Assembly: GCA_016713985.1 (NCBI GenBank)
Contig: JADJOD010000010.1
Coordinates: 124,001-188,000, forward strand
Length of the DNA stretch: 64,000 nt
Source of the DNA: Lewinellaceae bacterium
GTDB taxonomy: Bacteria; Bacteroidota; Bacteroidia; Chitinophagales; Saprospiraceae
Direction: 5' to 3'
Shown here: piece by piece, positions 8,561-18,586 of the stretch
Layout of the letters: the number at the start of each line of letters is the position of its first letter
How positions within the stretch are numbered: position 1 is the first letter of the stretch
Position numbers and translations under genes: made by a program
The notes under the pieces: model-generated
Told to the model about the DNA's origin: nothing
Databases searched by the model: none
Seen by the model: the letters and a program-made list of their open reading frames with translations, nothing else

Positions 8561-8563
8561 AAA

Positions 8564-9700
8564 GTGCGTATCCTTCATTTTTCAGACACCCATCTCGGCT
8601 ATCAGGCCTTCGACGTCGTGAATGACGCGGGTGTCAATACCCGCGAACAGGACGTGTACGACGCTTTTGAACGGGTAACGGACCGGATACTTGAACTCAG
8701 GCCGGACGTCGTGATCCACTCCGGCGATTTTTTTCACCGCCCGAGCCCCTCGAACCGGGCACTGACGTTCGGCCTCGAACAATTGCGCCGGATATGCGAC
8801 GTCAAAATACCGGTTGTTATGATCGCCGGCAACCACGAAACCCCCAAAACAATTTATAACAGCCCCATTCTCAGGGCTTTACGCAGCCTTGAGTGCGTGA
8901 TTCCCATGTTTGCAGAAGTTTGGGAAAAATCCGAATTCGGAGACATGGTCATCCACGGCGTACCCCACATCAACGATTCCCGCCTGCTGGCGGAGCAATT
9001 GGAACGAATGGAACCCGTGCCGGGCAAGTTCAATATCCTGCTGCTGCATACCTCGCTGGGCAAACGTTACCTGATGGAAGAATACGGCGAACAGGTATTT
9101 CCTGCGGAGTTCGAAGCCAAACTCGCCGGATTCCAGTACGTGGCGCTCGGCCACTGGCACAATTGCCAAAAAATTGACGTGCATCCAAATGCCTGGTATT
9201 CAGGCAGTACGGAGCGAATGAGTGATACCGAAGCGGGAACGGAAAAGGGCTTTCTGCTGCTGGAAACCGGAAAAAATGGGGATTGCCGGGTCAACTTTGT
9301 AGCGACACCGTCCCGCCCCTGGCTGAAAATGGATTTGAACGACTGCCAGTTAAAAACGCTGGACGAACTGATTGCCGAATTGCGGCGTTTTCAGGAGGAA
9401 TACGACACCAAAAACGCAATTATATCGCTGAATATCAATGATATAAAACTGGAACAAACCCTCGAACTGACCGATATTAAACTGCGCGATATTTTTAACG
9501 ATTGTTTCCAGTTGGTGGTCAAACGCCGCAGTTTTTCCGACCGGGCTTTTGTGCAACACATTGAAGCCAACCAGTTTGAACGTTTGGACCGGATATTTAT
9601 CGAATACATCCGCAGCAAATACCCCGGAGAAGAGGCACTGGCGACCCGCCTGGCCGAAAGGGCGGCACAGTATTTTCAACCGAAAGACGGCGGCAGCTGA
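8564..9700 (+). CDS. sbcD: SbcD/Mre11-like DNA exonuclease subunit
   Basis: This 378-residue protein is a calcineurin-like metallophosphoesterase of the SbcD/Mre11 family. The metal-binding motifs are FSDTHLG (residues 6-12), HSGDFFH, AGNHET and LGHWHNC. It starts with GTG three bases after the DinB stop. The partner ATPase gene follows 21 bases downstream. Together the SbcCD complex opens DNA hairpins and degrades blocked double-strand ends in the cytoplasm. Confidence 0.93.
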   Translation: MRILHFSDTHLGYQAFDVVNDAGVNTREQDVYDAFERVTDRILELRPDVVIHSGDFFHRPSPSNRALTFGLEQLRRICDVKIPVVMIAGNHETPKTIYNSPILRALRSLECVIPMFAEVWEKSEFGDMVIHGVPHINDSRLLAEQLERMEPVPGKFNILLLHTSLGKRYLMEEYGEQVFPAEFEAKLAGFQYVALGHWHNCQKIDVHPNAWYSGSTERMSDTEAGTEKGFLLLETGKNGDCRVNFVATPSRPWLKMDLNDCQLKTLDELIAELRRFQEEYDTKNAIISLNINDIKLEQTLELTDIKLRDIFNDCFQLVVKRRSFSDRAFVQHIEANQFERLDRIFIEYIRSKYPGEEALATRLAERAAQYFQPKDGGS

Positions 9701-9721
9701 CCTCGTGCTAAACATAAATAC

Positions 9722-12127
9722 ATGATTCTCAATTCCCTGCATCTCGAAAACTACAAACAATACCGCCGCCTCGAACTCGTGTTCCGGGAAGGGCTGGTGG
9801 GTATTGTGGGTAAAAACGGGGCCGGGAAATCGACAATATTTGAAGCCATCCTGTATTGTTTGTTTGGCCGCGACGAAAGCAACAAAGCGCTCGTGCGTTC
9901 TTCCTTTGCCGACCCGAAAGCCACGGTGATGTTGTCGCTTGAGTTCAGTGTGGGTGAAATCCTGTACGCCGTAAAACGTGAATTTCGCGGTAAAACGTTG
10001 ACTACCAACGCCGAATTTTATAAAAACGACGTGCTGGTAGCCAAAGGAATGGCGCCCGTAAACGATGAGATCGCCCGGGTGCTGCACATGGAACGCGACG
10101 CCTTCAAAAGATCGGTATTTTCAGGCCAAAAGGAACTCTCTGAATTGTCAGACGCTACCGGAGAGGCGCGAAAACGTATGGTGCGCAAAATGCTCGGCCT
10201 CGATACCCTCGACGACGTGCAGAAATCCGTGAACAACGATAAAAATGTACTGGAAAACCAGGCCGTGGGACAAAGGCAAAATTTGCTGTCGGAAGAAGTG
10301 GCCGGCAGGATAAAAACGGAAATACAAGAGCAGTCGGAAGTGGTGAAAAACCAGGCAAAACAGGTGGAACAGGAGGAAAAACGGTTAAAAAGCCTGGAAG
10401 TGGAATACCGAAAACTGAAAGAGAAATTTGACGAAGAAGAGCAAAAAATGATGCGCCACAACGCGCTGCATCGCGAACAGGCACAACTCCAGGAGCGCCT
10501 TTCCGGCCTGGTAAACCAGCGCGACCAACTGACCCAAAAGCAAGCGGAACTGCTGCAAAAAAAAGAAGGGCTCGGCCGGCAGCGCGGCGAATTCGACCGC
10601 TACCAGACCGAAAAAAAGACGCTGGTCCAACTCGAAGCGGAACGCCAGCGCAAACTCAACCACGACGCGTATTCATTCAAAATCGCCGAACACCGGGAAC
10701 TGATCGCGGAAAGCCTGGCTAAATTGGAAAATTTGCGCCGCCATGTCGGCCAACTGGCCACCGTAGAATCAAAGCTCCGGGAAAAACAACGCCTTGTGAC
10801 CGACCTGGAATCGGACATGGAGTCCAAACGCGCCGACCTGCGCGGCGTGGATGCACGGATCGCCGACCTGAAGGCGCGTATCCGCGAACGCAGCGAAAAA
10901 GTAGCCAGCTTGCAGGCCATCGGGAAAGAAGGAACCTGCCCGACCTGTTTCCAGCCTTTGCTCGACAGTTATGAAAGAGTGGTCGCCGAACTGCACCGCG
11001 ACATCGAAGTGCTGGAATCACAGGAGTTGAATGTTTTGGAGCGGGATAAAGACCTCGTTACCGGGGCAGGTATTGCATTGAAAAAACGGCAGCAACAAAT
11101 CCGGCAGGAAGTGGAAGAATTGCTGAAAGAACAATCGAGACTTGGCGAACTCGCCAGGCAAATCACGGCGGAAGAATTGAACCTGAAGCAGTTGGAAGGG
11201 AAACTGACCCGCGACCAACTCATCCTTCGCGAGATCGGCGAGGTGTCGTTCGACGAAACCGTTTTTCAGCGGCTGAAAAACAAACTGGAAGAACAGGAGC
11301 CGGTTTTTCTGGCGTTTTCACAGGAAGAAAACTACGTTCGGCAGGAATTGCCGGCCACACAGGAAGCCATAAAAACCACGGAATCCGCTGTGACCCGGGT
11401 GAACGAAGACATACAACGCAAAAACGCGGAACTCGCCGGAGCGGGTTTTGACGCCGCCCGCTACGAAGCGGCCAAACAGGCGCTGACTAATTTTGACGAA
11501 ACCCTCAGCCGGCAATCGGCGGCGCTGCGGCAACTGGAAAAAGCGCGGCTGGAAGGAGAAAATGAAATCGGCCAACGCCGGGAAAAATTGCTGGCCAACG
11601 AACGAATTCAGGCGCAGATCAGCGATAAACAAAACGAAATCGAACTGCTCTCCAAACTTTCCGCCTTGCTGGGGCAGTTCAAAACCGACATCCTCGAACG
11701 GGTCAGCCCGAGTATTTCGAAAGAGGCCAGCCATTTATTCAGCCGAATCACCCAGGGCAAGTACGAAAGTATTCTGGTGGATGAAAATTTCGACTTTTCC
11801 ATCGCCGACGGCGGGGTTTTTTATCCCATCGAACGTTTTTCCGGCGGCGAGATCGACCTGGCCAATTTTTGCCTGCGTATCGCCATTACAAAAGCCATCA
11901 TGGAGCTGAGCGGCGCCGGCCAGGGTGTGGAGTTTCTCGCTTTCGATGAAATATTCGGCAGCCAGGATGAAGAACGACGACACGAAATGATGCTGGCACT
12001 CAACTACTTACAAGAACAGTTCCGGCAGATTTACATCGTTTCACACATCGAGAGTTTGAAGGATTATTTTCCACATATTCTGGAGGTGCAGAATAATGCA
12101 GATGGAAGTTCTGTAGCCTGGCGATAA
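9722..12127 (+). CDS. sbcC: SbcC/Rad50-like SMC ATPase
   Basis: This 801-residue protein has Walker A GKNGAGKST (30-38), two long coiled-coil arms, a zinc hook CPTC near residues 406-409, the ABC signature FSGGEIDLANF near 705 and Walker B FLAFDEIFGSQDEE near 737. This is the full Rad50/SbcC architecture at the shorter end of the size range. It pairs with the upstream nuclease. The TonB-free, strictly cytoplasmic complex processes DNA ends and palindromes, which is notable in a window rich in inverted repeats. Confidence 0.93.
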   Translation: MILNSLHLENYKQYRRLELVFREGLVGIVGKNGAGKSTIFEAILYCLFGRDESNKALVRSSFADPKATVMLSLEFSVGEILYAVKREFRGKTLTTNAEFYKNDVLVAKGMAPVNDEIARVLHMERDAFKRSVFSGQKELSELSDATGEARKRMVRKMLGLDTLDDVQKSVNNDKNVLENQAVGQRQNLLSEEVAGRIKTEIQEQSEVVKNQAKQVEQEEKRLKSLEVEYRKLKEKFDEEEQKMMRHNALHREQAQLQERLSGLVNQRDQLTQKQAELLQKKEGLGRQRGEFDRYQTEKKTLVQLEAERQRKLNHDAYSFKIAEHRELIAESLAKLENLRRHVGQLATVESKLREKQRLVTDLESDMESKRADLRGVDARIADLKARIRERSEKVASLQAIGKEGTCPTCFQPLLDSYERVVAELHRDIEVLESQELNVLERDKDLVTGAGIALKKRQQQIRQEVEELLKEQSRLGELARQITAEELNLKQLEGKLTRDQLILREIGEVSFDETVFQRLKNKLEEQEPVFLAFSQEENYVRQELPATQEAIKTTESAVTRVNEDIQRKNAELAGAGFDAARYEAAKQALTNFDETLSRQSAALRQLEKARLEGENEIGQRREKLLANERIQAQISDKQNEIELLSKLSALLGQFKTDILERVSPSISKEASHLFSRITQGKYESILVDENFDFSIADGGVFYPIERFSGGEIDLANFCLRIAITKAIMELSGAGQGVEFLAFDEIFGSQDEERRHEMMLALNYLQEQFRQIYIVSHIESLKDYFPHILEVQNNADGSSVAWR

Positions 12128-12158
12128 ATGAAGGTTGCGAAACAAGGGGTTACGGTCG

Positions 12159-12190
12159 TTCATTATTTTGAAGTAAAACACTTATTTTTG
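12159..12190 (+). promoter_or_regulatory. Candidate promoter of the Septu-like pair
   Basis: TATTTTTG at 12183-12190 fits the TAnnTTTG -7 box. The -33 region (TTCA at 12159-12162) is weak. The box lies 16 bases before the ATG, leaving a very short leader. This suggests transcription separate from sbcDC. Confidence 0.4.
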
Positions 12191-12205
12191 CACAAAACCC
12201 GATAG

Positions 12206-13486
12206 ATGGATCATTTCAGAATCTCACGACTGGAAGTCAATAACATCGGCCCGTTCGGGCATTTGGAAATGGATTTTCCGGAAAAACCGGCGGATTTGAC
12301 CGACCGGGCCGAGGTTCATATTCTGACCGGAGAGAATGGGACGGGGAAGACGACGATATTGGAGATGTTGGTCTTAGGAGTAGAACTAAATCGGTCGAGG
12401 CCTTTTTCGTCAAACAAATTTAGATCAAGCGATAAATCGAGTAACGTAAAAATAGAATTTGGTGCGCAAGGAGGTTCGTATCAATTTCACAGAAACATGG
12501 ACCCTTTAATGAGTACGTTTGATCCTGACCACTTTGCGAGTTCGTTCCGAGATTATCACTTTGCTCAGGGTAAACCGTACTCAGTGGCCTTTTTTGCATA
12601 CTCTGGCTATCGACAAATTCAACATATTAGAATAAAAGGGATTGAAGAGATCAAGGAGCATCCTTTCTCTGATGCTTTAAGTTTTAAAGCATCCATTAAT
12701 CCTAAAGCCATTTTACAATGGATTGCCAACACAATCACAAAAGAGGCATTAGCAAAAAACCAATCTGATCCCATTGCAGCAAATCGGTTTAGAACGGCCA
12801 TTTCCAATCTTGAAGAAATAATTTCCCAAATAATTGAAAAACCGATTCGATTTTATCTAAAATTTGAACCGCTCAATGTAATAATAGAGGTAGATAAAGA
12901 ACCGCTCGACTTCAATCTCCTCCCCGACGGCCTCAAAAGCATTGTTTCTGGATAGCAGATTTACTGATGCGGATGGACAGGGTAAATGGGAAAATGATAC
13001 GCCGGTTTTTGAACGCAATTTTATTTTGTTCCTCGATGAAATTGAAGTGCATCTGCACCCGGCTTGGCAAAGGAAAATCCTTCCCGCAGTACAGAAATTG
13101 TTTCCCAATGCTCAAATATTCATCTCTACCCACTCACCTTTGTAGTGGGTTCTGTTGACGGGGCGTGGATACATAAATTTGTGAAACCCAATGGCGACAG
13201 CCGCCTGGCGAGGCCTCCGATTTTGTCAGAGGATGCCAAAAGTTTTCGGTATTGGCTGGATGAGGTATTCGACATCAAAAAGGAATTTGGGGAAGGAGCG
13301 CAGGGACAACTTGATAAATTTTATCTGCTACGCGACCAGCTTATAGTGAATGGCACCCCTCAGGAGCGCGCGGAATTTACTCGCCTTGCCACCGATCTGA
13401 GTCGCCAAAGTCGTGAAATGGAATCCATTATTTCGATGGAATTACGACAACTCAACAAACGTATCCAACAACCTGTAGTGATTTGA
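12206..13486 (+). CDS. ptuA: Septu-like AAA ATPase PtuA (frameshifted)
   Basis: The gene encodes an ABC/OLD-type ATPase of ~427 residues once three single-base deletions are repaired. Walker A is GENGTGKTT at 42-50; the C-terminal part holds LFLDEIEVHLHPAWQRK (Walker B) and FISTHSP (H-loop). Frame breaks lie near 12950 (before SWIADLL), near 12983-12990 (before WENDTPVFER) and near 13140 (after STHSP). Total length is a multiple of three, as expected for three losses. Bases 12365-12920 are about 35-40% GC against ~55% nearby, a sign of transfer. The HNH partner follows directly. Family knowledge: PtuA-PtuB form the Septu anti-phage system. As sequenced it is not translatable. Confidence 0.75.
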
Positions 13487-13489
13487 ATT

Positions 13490-14082
13490 ATGCGCCCTTT
13501 TAACCGTCTTCGAGCGCCGGATTTTTTATCTGAAAATTGGAAAAGGTGGGGAATGAATACGCGACTCGAAAAACAGCCAAACCTTCTTACGCTTTCAACT
13601 GGAAACAATTCAAAGGGCAACGGGTGAACCAAATACTGTTGCCTGTTTTGCGGGAGCAGACCCAGCATCACTGTTCCTATTGCGATGCATATCCACCAAA
13701 TTTACCGGATAAAACGATTGATCACTTTTTGCCTAAAGGCGACACACGTTTTTATCATTTGTCTTATCACTGGGGAAACCTGTATTTCGCTTGCGGCCAT
13801 TGTCAACGGGCCAAAATGGAGCAATTTGACGATGCGCTATTGCGCCCGGACGAACCGGACTATTCCTTCGAACGATATTTCATTTGCAATTTTTCAACAG
13901 GAGAAATTGAAGTCAATCCGGCGGCTTCGGAGATAGACCAACAACGGGCCGATGTATCAATCCGCCTGTTCGGTTTTAATCTGGAAGGCCAACCTTTCTC
14001 CCGTATACGTGAGTGGAAGTCCTTTGAAAAACAGGTATTAGACGATTTAAACGATTACGCTTTTCGTTTCCTCTTCGAGTAA
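13490..14082 (+). CDS. ptuB: Septu-like HNH endonuclease PtuB (frameshifted)
   Basis: The ATG at 13490, 3 bases after the ATPase stop, begins MRPFNRLRAPDFLS. A single G is missing near 13553 (GGGG run); with it the protein is 197 residues. The HNH core is visible as CSYCD, TIDHFLPKG and NLYFACGHCQRAK, with the cysteine pairs that bind structural zinc. This arrangement matches PtuB nucleases of Septu and of retron Ec78-type systems. No reverse transcriptase or retron RNA was seen nearby, so plain Septu is preferred. It converges with the DUF4105 gene with a gap of 5 bases. Confidence 0.75.
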
Positions 14083-14087
14083 AAACT

Positions 14088-15260
14088 TCACCCGTTCTCT
14101 TCCTTCACATCCTTTTTCCAATACCTCCGCCACAATCCTTTTACCACCACCAGCCCGGCGATGGGCATGGCGGCTACGGGCATGTCCTGCGGGATAAATT
14201 TCCAGAAAATCAACACCAGTGCGGCCAGTATACCGGCTCCGGTAAAATAATTCTCCAACCACTCCGTGCGGCGGGTGCGCCAGAATACCAGCAGGTGGGT
14301 AGGCAAAGCCCACAGGATGTTCAGGTTGGTCTTCGTGGCCGAGTGATCGGTGGCAAACCAAAGCAATGTGATGAGCAGGCCGGCCACACCCAACACAAAC
14401 CAGAAGATCATGTCGAAAATGTGCTCGGTACGCGGATTGCCCATGCTCAACAAGCCGATAATTGCTACGAGGCACATCACCAGAAGCGGGTTTCCGAAAA
14501 AACCGGCCTTGAACCGGGGCGCGGGAAATGGCCGTTCCGGTATCCGGCGTTCTGATTTTACCAGGGGCGTTTTGTCGTCAATCTTCGTCGTGGCGAACAT
14601 GTGGTGCATGTGATCGGGCAGAAACATAAAGTCTTCCGGGCGCGCTTTGCGGTCGGCGGGATAACCCAGCAGTATGTCGATGCCAAACCTGGTCCAGGGC
14701 ATTTTTTCCAGATAGGGGTGCAGCAGTTGGCGCATCGTGGCGCCTCGCGCCAGGCGTGTGCTGTCAAATACAAGGTCGTGGTAAAAGGTTTCTTTTACCA
14801 TATCCCGGACGCGTGTAGCGCAGTTGTCGTAAAAGAAATCATACTTGTAATAGCGGTTTTGTTCCAGCGCATTTTCCTGCAACAGGTTGAAAATCCGTTG
14901 TTTCTGCTCCCGGTTCAGGTTTAGCAATTGTTCCTGCATCCCCCTTTGATCGTGCAGGTTGATGTATTCGAATCCCCGGTAGGGTTCGATATCGAGGAAG
15001 TAGAGCAATTTGCCGCGGCAAAACTTCAGGATAAAATTCGGCTGCTCAAAATCGAAAGTGCCGTAATTATAACACCGGTCGATACGGTTTTGCGGATCGT
15101 ATACCCGTATTGCGCTGTGCCCGAAGGTGCTGTATAAAAATTCGCCGGGCGCCACCGTCATCAGACTGACCCGGGCGCTGTCCGAAAGGGTGGGCAGGGC
15201 CTGAGAAAATAAACTCCCGGCCACAAACATCACCGGGATAAAAAGACAGATTCGCTTCAT
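14088..15260 (-). CDS. DUF4105 (Lnb-like) membrane protein
   Basis: This 390-residue protein begins with a signal peptide (ICLFIPVMFVAGSLFSQA). The DUF4105 domain covers residues ~25-230 with FGHSAIRVYDP, YNYGTFDF and YDNCATRVRDM; the His and Cys are candidate catalytic residues. Several membrane segments follow in the C-terminal third. Family knowledge: DUF4105 includes the lipoprotein N-acyltransferase Lnb of Bacteroides, which completes lipoprotein acylation. Bacteroidota lack a clear Lnt, so this role is plausible here, but paralogues exist and the assignment is inference. It is separated from the DUF4112 gene by 6 bases. Confidence 0.8.
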   Translation of the reverse strand: MKRICLFIPVMFVAGSLFSQALPTLSDSARVSLMTVAPGEFLYSTFGHSAIRVYDPQNRIDRCYNYGTFDFEQPNFILKFCRGKLLYFLDIEPYRGFEYINLHDQRGMQEQLLNLNREQKQRIFNLLQENALEQNRYYKYDFFYDNCATRVRDMVKETFYHDLVFDSTRLARGATMRQLLHPYLEKMPWTRFGIDILLGYPADRKARPEDFMFLPDHMHHMFATTKIDDKTPLVKSERRIPERPFPAPRFKAGFFGNPLLVMCLVAIIGLLSMGNPRTEHIFDMIFWFVLGVAGLLITLLWFATDHSATKTNLNILWALPTHLLVFWRTRRTEWLENYFTGAGILAALVLIFWKFIPQDMPVAAMPIAGLVVVKGLWRRYWKKDVKEENG

Positions 15261-15266
15261 AGAGAA

Positions 15267-15767
15267 TTAAATTAAACTCCAGACCCAGGCAACGAGCAAC
15301 GCCGCTAATTTCCATATCCCCCAGACCATGGCAACAAAAGTGATAAAAAATAGAAAACCCAGTATGGCGATCGAACCTTTGGCAGACTGACGTTCTGTGT
15401 TCTCTGCGTAATATTTTTTCAACAGGTCCACATTCCGGCGATTGGCTTTATACCCGAAATCAAACAAGTCACCCGCGATCGGAATCACCCCGACGAGGGC
15501 GTCGAAAGCAAAATTTCCCATCATACGCAACATGAGCACGGGCCCTGCGCCATGCCGGAGCATGATGCGCATCAAAAAACCGGAAACCACAAAACCGGCG
15601 ATATCGCCCGTATAAGGCACCAGTCCGATGATGCCGTCCAGGCCAAAACGAATATCGGTGCCCGGAATACGGAAGCGGTTGTCGAGCAGCGCCGCAAGCC
15701 GGTCGAGGTGTACAAGTTCGGGTGTGGTCGACGTGTTCTGTTTATTCAGATTGTCCATCATGTACAA
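15267..15767 (-). CDS. DUF4112 membrane protein
   Basis: This 166-residue protein carries DUF4112: LDRLAALLDNRFRIPGTDIRFGLD.. then IGLVPYTGDIAGFVVS and a repeat-like GVIPIAGDLFDFGYKANRRN. Two or three membrane segments are predicted, the last at the C-terminus (GFLFFITFVAMVWGIWKLAALL). The function of the family is unknown. Two start codons (MYMMDN) are possible. It lies between two envelope genes on the same strand with short gaps. Confidence 0.8.
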   Translation of the reverse strand: MYMMDNLNKQNTSTTPELVHLDRLAALLDNRFRIPGTDIRFGLDGIIGLVPYTGDIAGFVVSGFLMRIMLRHGAGPVLMLRMMGNFAFDALVGVIPIAGDLFDFGYKANRRNVDLLKKYYAENTERQSAKGSIAILGFLFFITFVAMVWGIWKLAALLVAWVWSLI

Positions 15768-15791
15768 ATTGGGGGCAAAATAAAGGTGATT

Positions 15792-16751
15792 TTATTTGAT
15801 GGAGCACTGAAGCACAGCGGTTGTTTTTGCCCGGCTTTCACCCACGTATACCGTAAAAAGGGTGGCCGAACCGGGTGTAAAAGTCAAAACGACCCAGCCG
15901 TCGTCGTTTTTTTTCAGGTCCGATTGTATTTCCCGTTTTTTTCCGGCGGCGACGACAAATACGGCGGGTACGGTGCTGAATTTGAGCCTGATTTCGGCCT
16001 TGCCGTCTGTGGGTACAATTTTTCCGTTTTCCGGGCTGAAGGCCTCCAGAGGAAATGCTTCGATGGTGAAATTGACCATCGGTTGTTCGTTAAACTCGAT
16101 TTTGGAAACGGGTTTTTCCAGCAACTGCCATTTTTCATCGTCCGGTAAGTGATTGAGCAGGAACAACGAGGGGCTGGTGAAGAAAAATGCCGGAGTAAAG
16201 CGTTGCACAAAACGCTCCGTGTCGTCGTCCACAAACCCTGCACCCCAGGTGGCATCGACGAGATGCCAGTCTTCCCCGATTTTCACCGCATTCCAGGCAT
16301 GACTGCCGCCTCTGCCGCTCATTTTCCGGGAAATACCGGAAATAACGACCGACTCAAGTCCGGCTGCCGTACACATTTTCTGAAACAGGCGGCTGTAATC
16401 GGCGCAAACCCCCTTTTCATGGCGGAGGGTATTCCGGATTTCGTCTTCCTGAAACGCCTGTATGTTTTTTTGCAGTTCCTGGGGTGTTCGCCCGCCGATC
16501 CGCGGTTTGGGTGGTGGGTCTTTGTATTTTTTATAGTCGTAACGAATGTTGCAGGCAATCCAGGAAAAAATCACCCGCGCTTTTTCCCGATCCGTGTTGA
16601 AGGATTGGGTCAACTGAAGGGCGAGTTCGGCCGCATCGTTGTATTTTTTAGTGAAAGTCCCGGCGATGGAATCCGCCCTGGCGAATTCCGGTTGCGCGCA
16701 CAGGGAAAACGCGGCCAAAAGTGTAAGCGATAAAACAAGAAGTAGTTTCAT
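15792..16751 (-). CDS. Secreted transglutaminase-like protein
   Basis: This 319-residue protein starts with a signal peptide (LLLVLSLTLLAAFSLCAQ). The transglutaminase-like core contains the Cys-His-Asp triad: KGVCADYSRLFQ (Cys near 116), GSHAWNAVKIG and HLVDATWGAG. These papain-fold domains act as cysteine proteases or amidases, often on cell-wall or surface proteins. The C-terminal 100 residues appear to be a beta-sandwich. It follows the glucosaminidase gene by ~30 bases, consistent with an envelope operon. The substrate is unknown. Confidence 0.85.
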   Translation of the reverse strand: MKLLLVLSLTLLAAFSLCAQPEFARADSIAGTFTKKYNDAAELALQLTQSFNTDREKARVIFSWIACNIRYDYKKYKDPPPKPRIGGRTPQELQKNIQAFQEDEIRNTLRHEKGVCADYSRLFQKMCTAAGLESVVISGISRKMSGRGGSHAWNAVKIGEDWHLVDATWGAGFVDDDTERFVQRFTPAFFFTSPSLFLLNHLPDDEKWQLLEKPVSKIEFNEQPMVNFTIEAFPLEAFSPENGKIVPTDGKAEIRLKFSTVPAVFVVAAGKKREIQSDLKKNDDGWVVLTFTPGSATLFTVYVGESRAKTTAVLQCSIK

Positions 16752-16781
16752 AGGAGGTGGTATGGATAAATTGTCACTTGT

Positions 16782-18262
16782 TTATCTCACCCGCAGGGTC
16801 TGCCCTATTTTTACGGTATCGTCTCTCAGGTTGTTCAATTGTTTGATCCTGGCAACGGTGGTATTGTATTTTCTGGATATGCTGTACAAGGTATCACCCT
16901 TGATCACGTAGTGATAACCATCGGCAACTGCGGGTGGCGTGGTGGTGTAAGGCCGGTTGGGGTTGGTCAGCACTTCCGAACCCGGCTGGTTGGGCTGGTT
17001 GGGGATGGGGTCCGAGGGGTAAGGAATGCCGGTGACGGCGGGTGGTTTCATATTGTCGGTGACGGCAGGCGCTTGTGTGCCGGGTTTTTCTTCGACGGCA
17101 GGGTCGAGGTAGGCGTTGTCGTCGGGCACCATCGTATTGCCGGTGGGAGGTGTGGAGGAAACTTCGCCGGGCTGGTTGGGGGTCGGGTCGGAATTGCTTT
17201 CGCGCAAACGCACGTTATCACTTTGCGGGCGTTTGCCTTTCAGGCGGATACGTTCGCCCACAGCCGGTTCCATGCCGTAGCTGAGCCGGTTGCGCTGGAG
17301 CAGTTTGGAGAGTTTGACCCCGTATAATTGGGAAATTTCGAACATGGTTTCGTTGTCTTTTACAAAATGCTCCGATGCCCGGCCGCTCCATTTGTCTCTT
17401 TTCTGTTGAATAAAAACCCGCGTTTTTGATTTGAGTTTTTGTGCCGGGGTATAGCCTCTGTCGTTGTAATTCACCACTTTATCAGTATTCAGCCGGTATG
17501 CTTTGGCAATATCCGACACGGTTTCTCCTTCACGCGACAGCACCACTTTGGTGTCGTTGATCCTCCCGATGCGGTTGGCGGGGTTGGGCAGTGGAATATC
17601 AGCTCCGGTGGCGCCGCCGGCTGTGGGATTTTCCGGGTTGGGCAAACCGCTGCCCGGATTGTTGCTCCCCGGGGTGTCGTATTCGTAGAGTTTGTAGCGC
17701 TCAATGATGTCGATGAGTTTTTCGGCGTAAGTATTGGAAGTGGAATATCCGGCAGCCTCCAGGCCTTCCGCCCATCCTTTGTAGTCGGTGCGATCCAGTT
17801 TAAACAAAAAACCGTAGCGGAAATCCTTCCGGGGATCGCGCAAAAACTCGCCGTGGTCATTAAAACTCTCCTCTACCTTGCTGTATTTGCGGAAACAGGA
17901 TTCGATAAGATTTCCTTCGGAATCCTTGTCGTCGTCCTTTTTGTAGTAGGTTTTTCCCGTCCATCCGCTGCCGCATTTGATGCCGAAATGGTTGTTGGCG
18001 TTGGTCGCCACGTCGCTCGATCCGGCGCCGCTTTCCAGAATACCCTGCGCCAGAATGATGCTGGCGGGAATACCGTCGCGTTCCATTTCGAGGACGGCTG
18101 CAGCGCCGAACTGGGTGGCGTATACCTGGTTCCGGTCGGCGTTCGATCCGGCTCTGCTGTACATGGCGGGCGCCGGCTCTTCCACTTTTGAACCACTTTT
18201 AAAAAGACCGCAGCTCTGGGAAAAAAGGGCGGCAAATAACAAAAAGTAAGAATACGTTTCAT
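16782..18262 (-). CDS. Glucosaminidase-LysM lipoprotein (frameshifted)
   Basis: The glucosaminidase domain covers about residues 45-210, with the catalytic glutamate in ILAQGILESGAGSSD and HFGIKCGSGW downstream. Three LysM-like repeats follow: VLSREGETVSDIAK, FVKDNETMFEISQLYG and, after a Pro/Asn-rich linker, YVIKGDTLYSISRKYNT. One T is missing in a T run near 18245, within the signal peptide. Restoring it joins MKRILTF to LLFAALFSQSCGLFK, a lipoprotein signal with a lipobox cysteine, giving 493 residues. The role is peptidoglycan hydrolysis at the cell surface or in the periplasm. Confidence 0.88.
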
Positions 18263-18518
18263 GCTGGGAGTTGGTATTGTATGTTTCGGAATTTAAGATA
18301 AGCAGCAGGATGGAAATTTTTTCCATCCGGATGTTTCATGATCACAATGTTGCGAAGAAAATCAGTAGTATTAATTTTGTCCGCTTACTTATGACCGTCA
18401 AATGTAAAACGCCTTTGCAAAAAAACTATTTCCTGACGGGCTGCTGTGTCAAAGTTTCGGTTGTTCCTGCGCTGGAATGCCGGAATGCACTTGTAAAATG
18501 CCGAAAACAGGCCGGCAC

Positions 18519-18548
18519 TTCGCTGAATAACCGAAAGATGTACATTTG
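18519..18548 (+). promoter_or_regulatory. Candidate promoter of rfbD
   Basis: TACATTTG at 18541-18548 matches TAnnTTTG exactly, and TTCG at 18519-18522 is one mismatch from TTTG, 18 bases upstream. The ATG follows 38 bases after the box. Confidence 0.5.
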
Positions 18549-18586
18549 TGCGGTTCGAATTTAATGTTTGCTTGCTGACATCAACA

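Noticed and set aside
13490..14082. HNH protein as part of a retron Ec78-like system.
   Set aside because: No reverse transcriptase or structured msr/msd RNA was found near the pair; plain Septu fits better.
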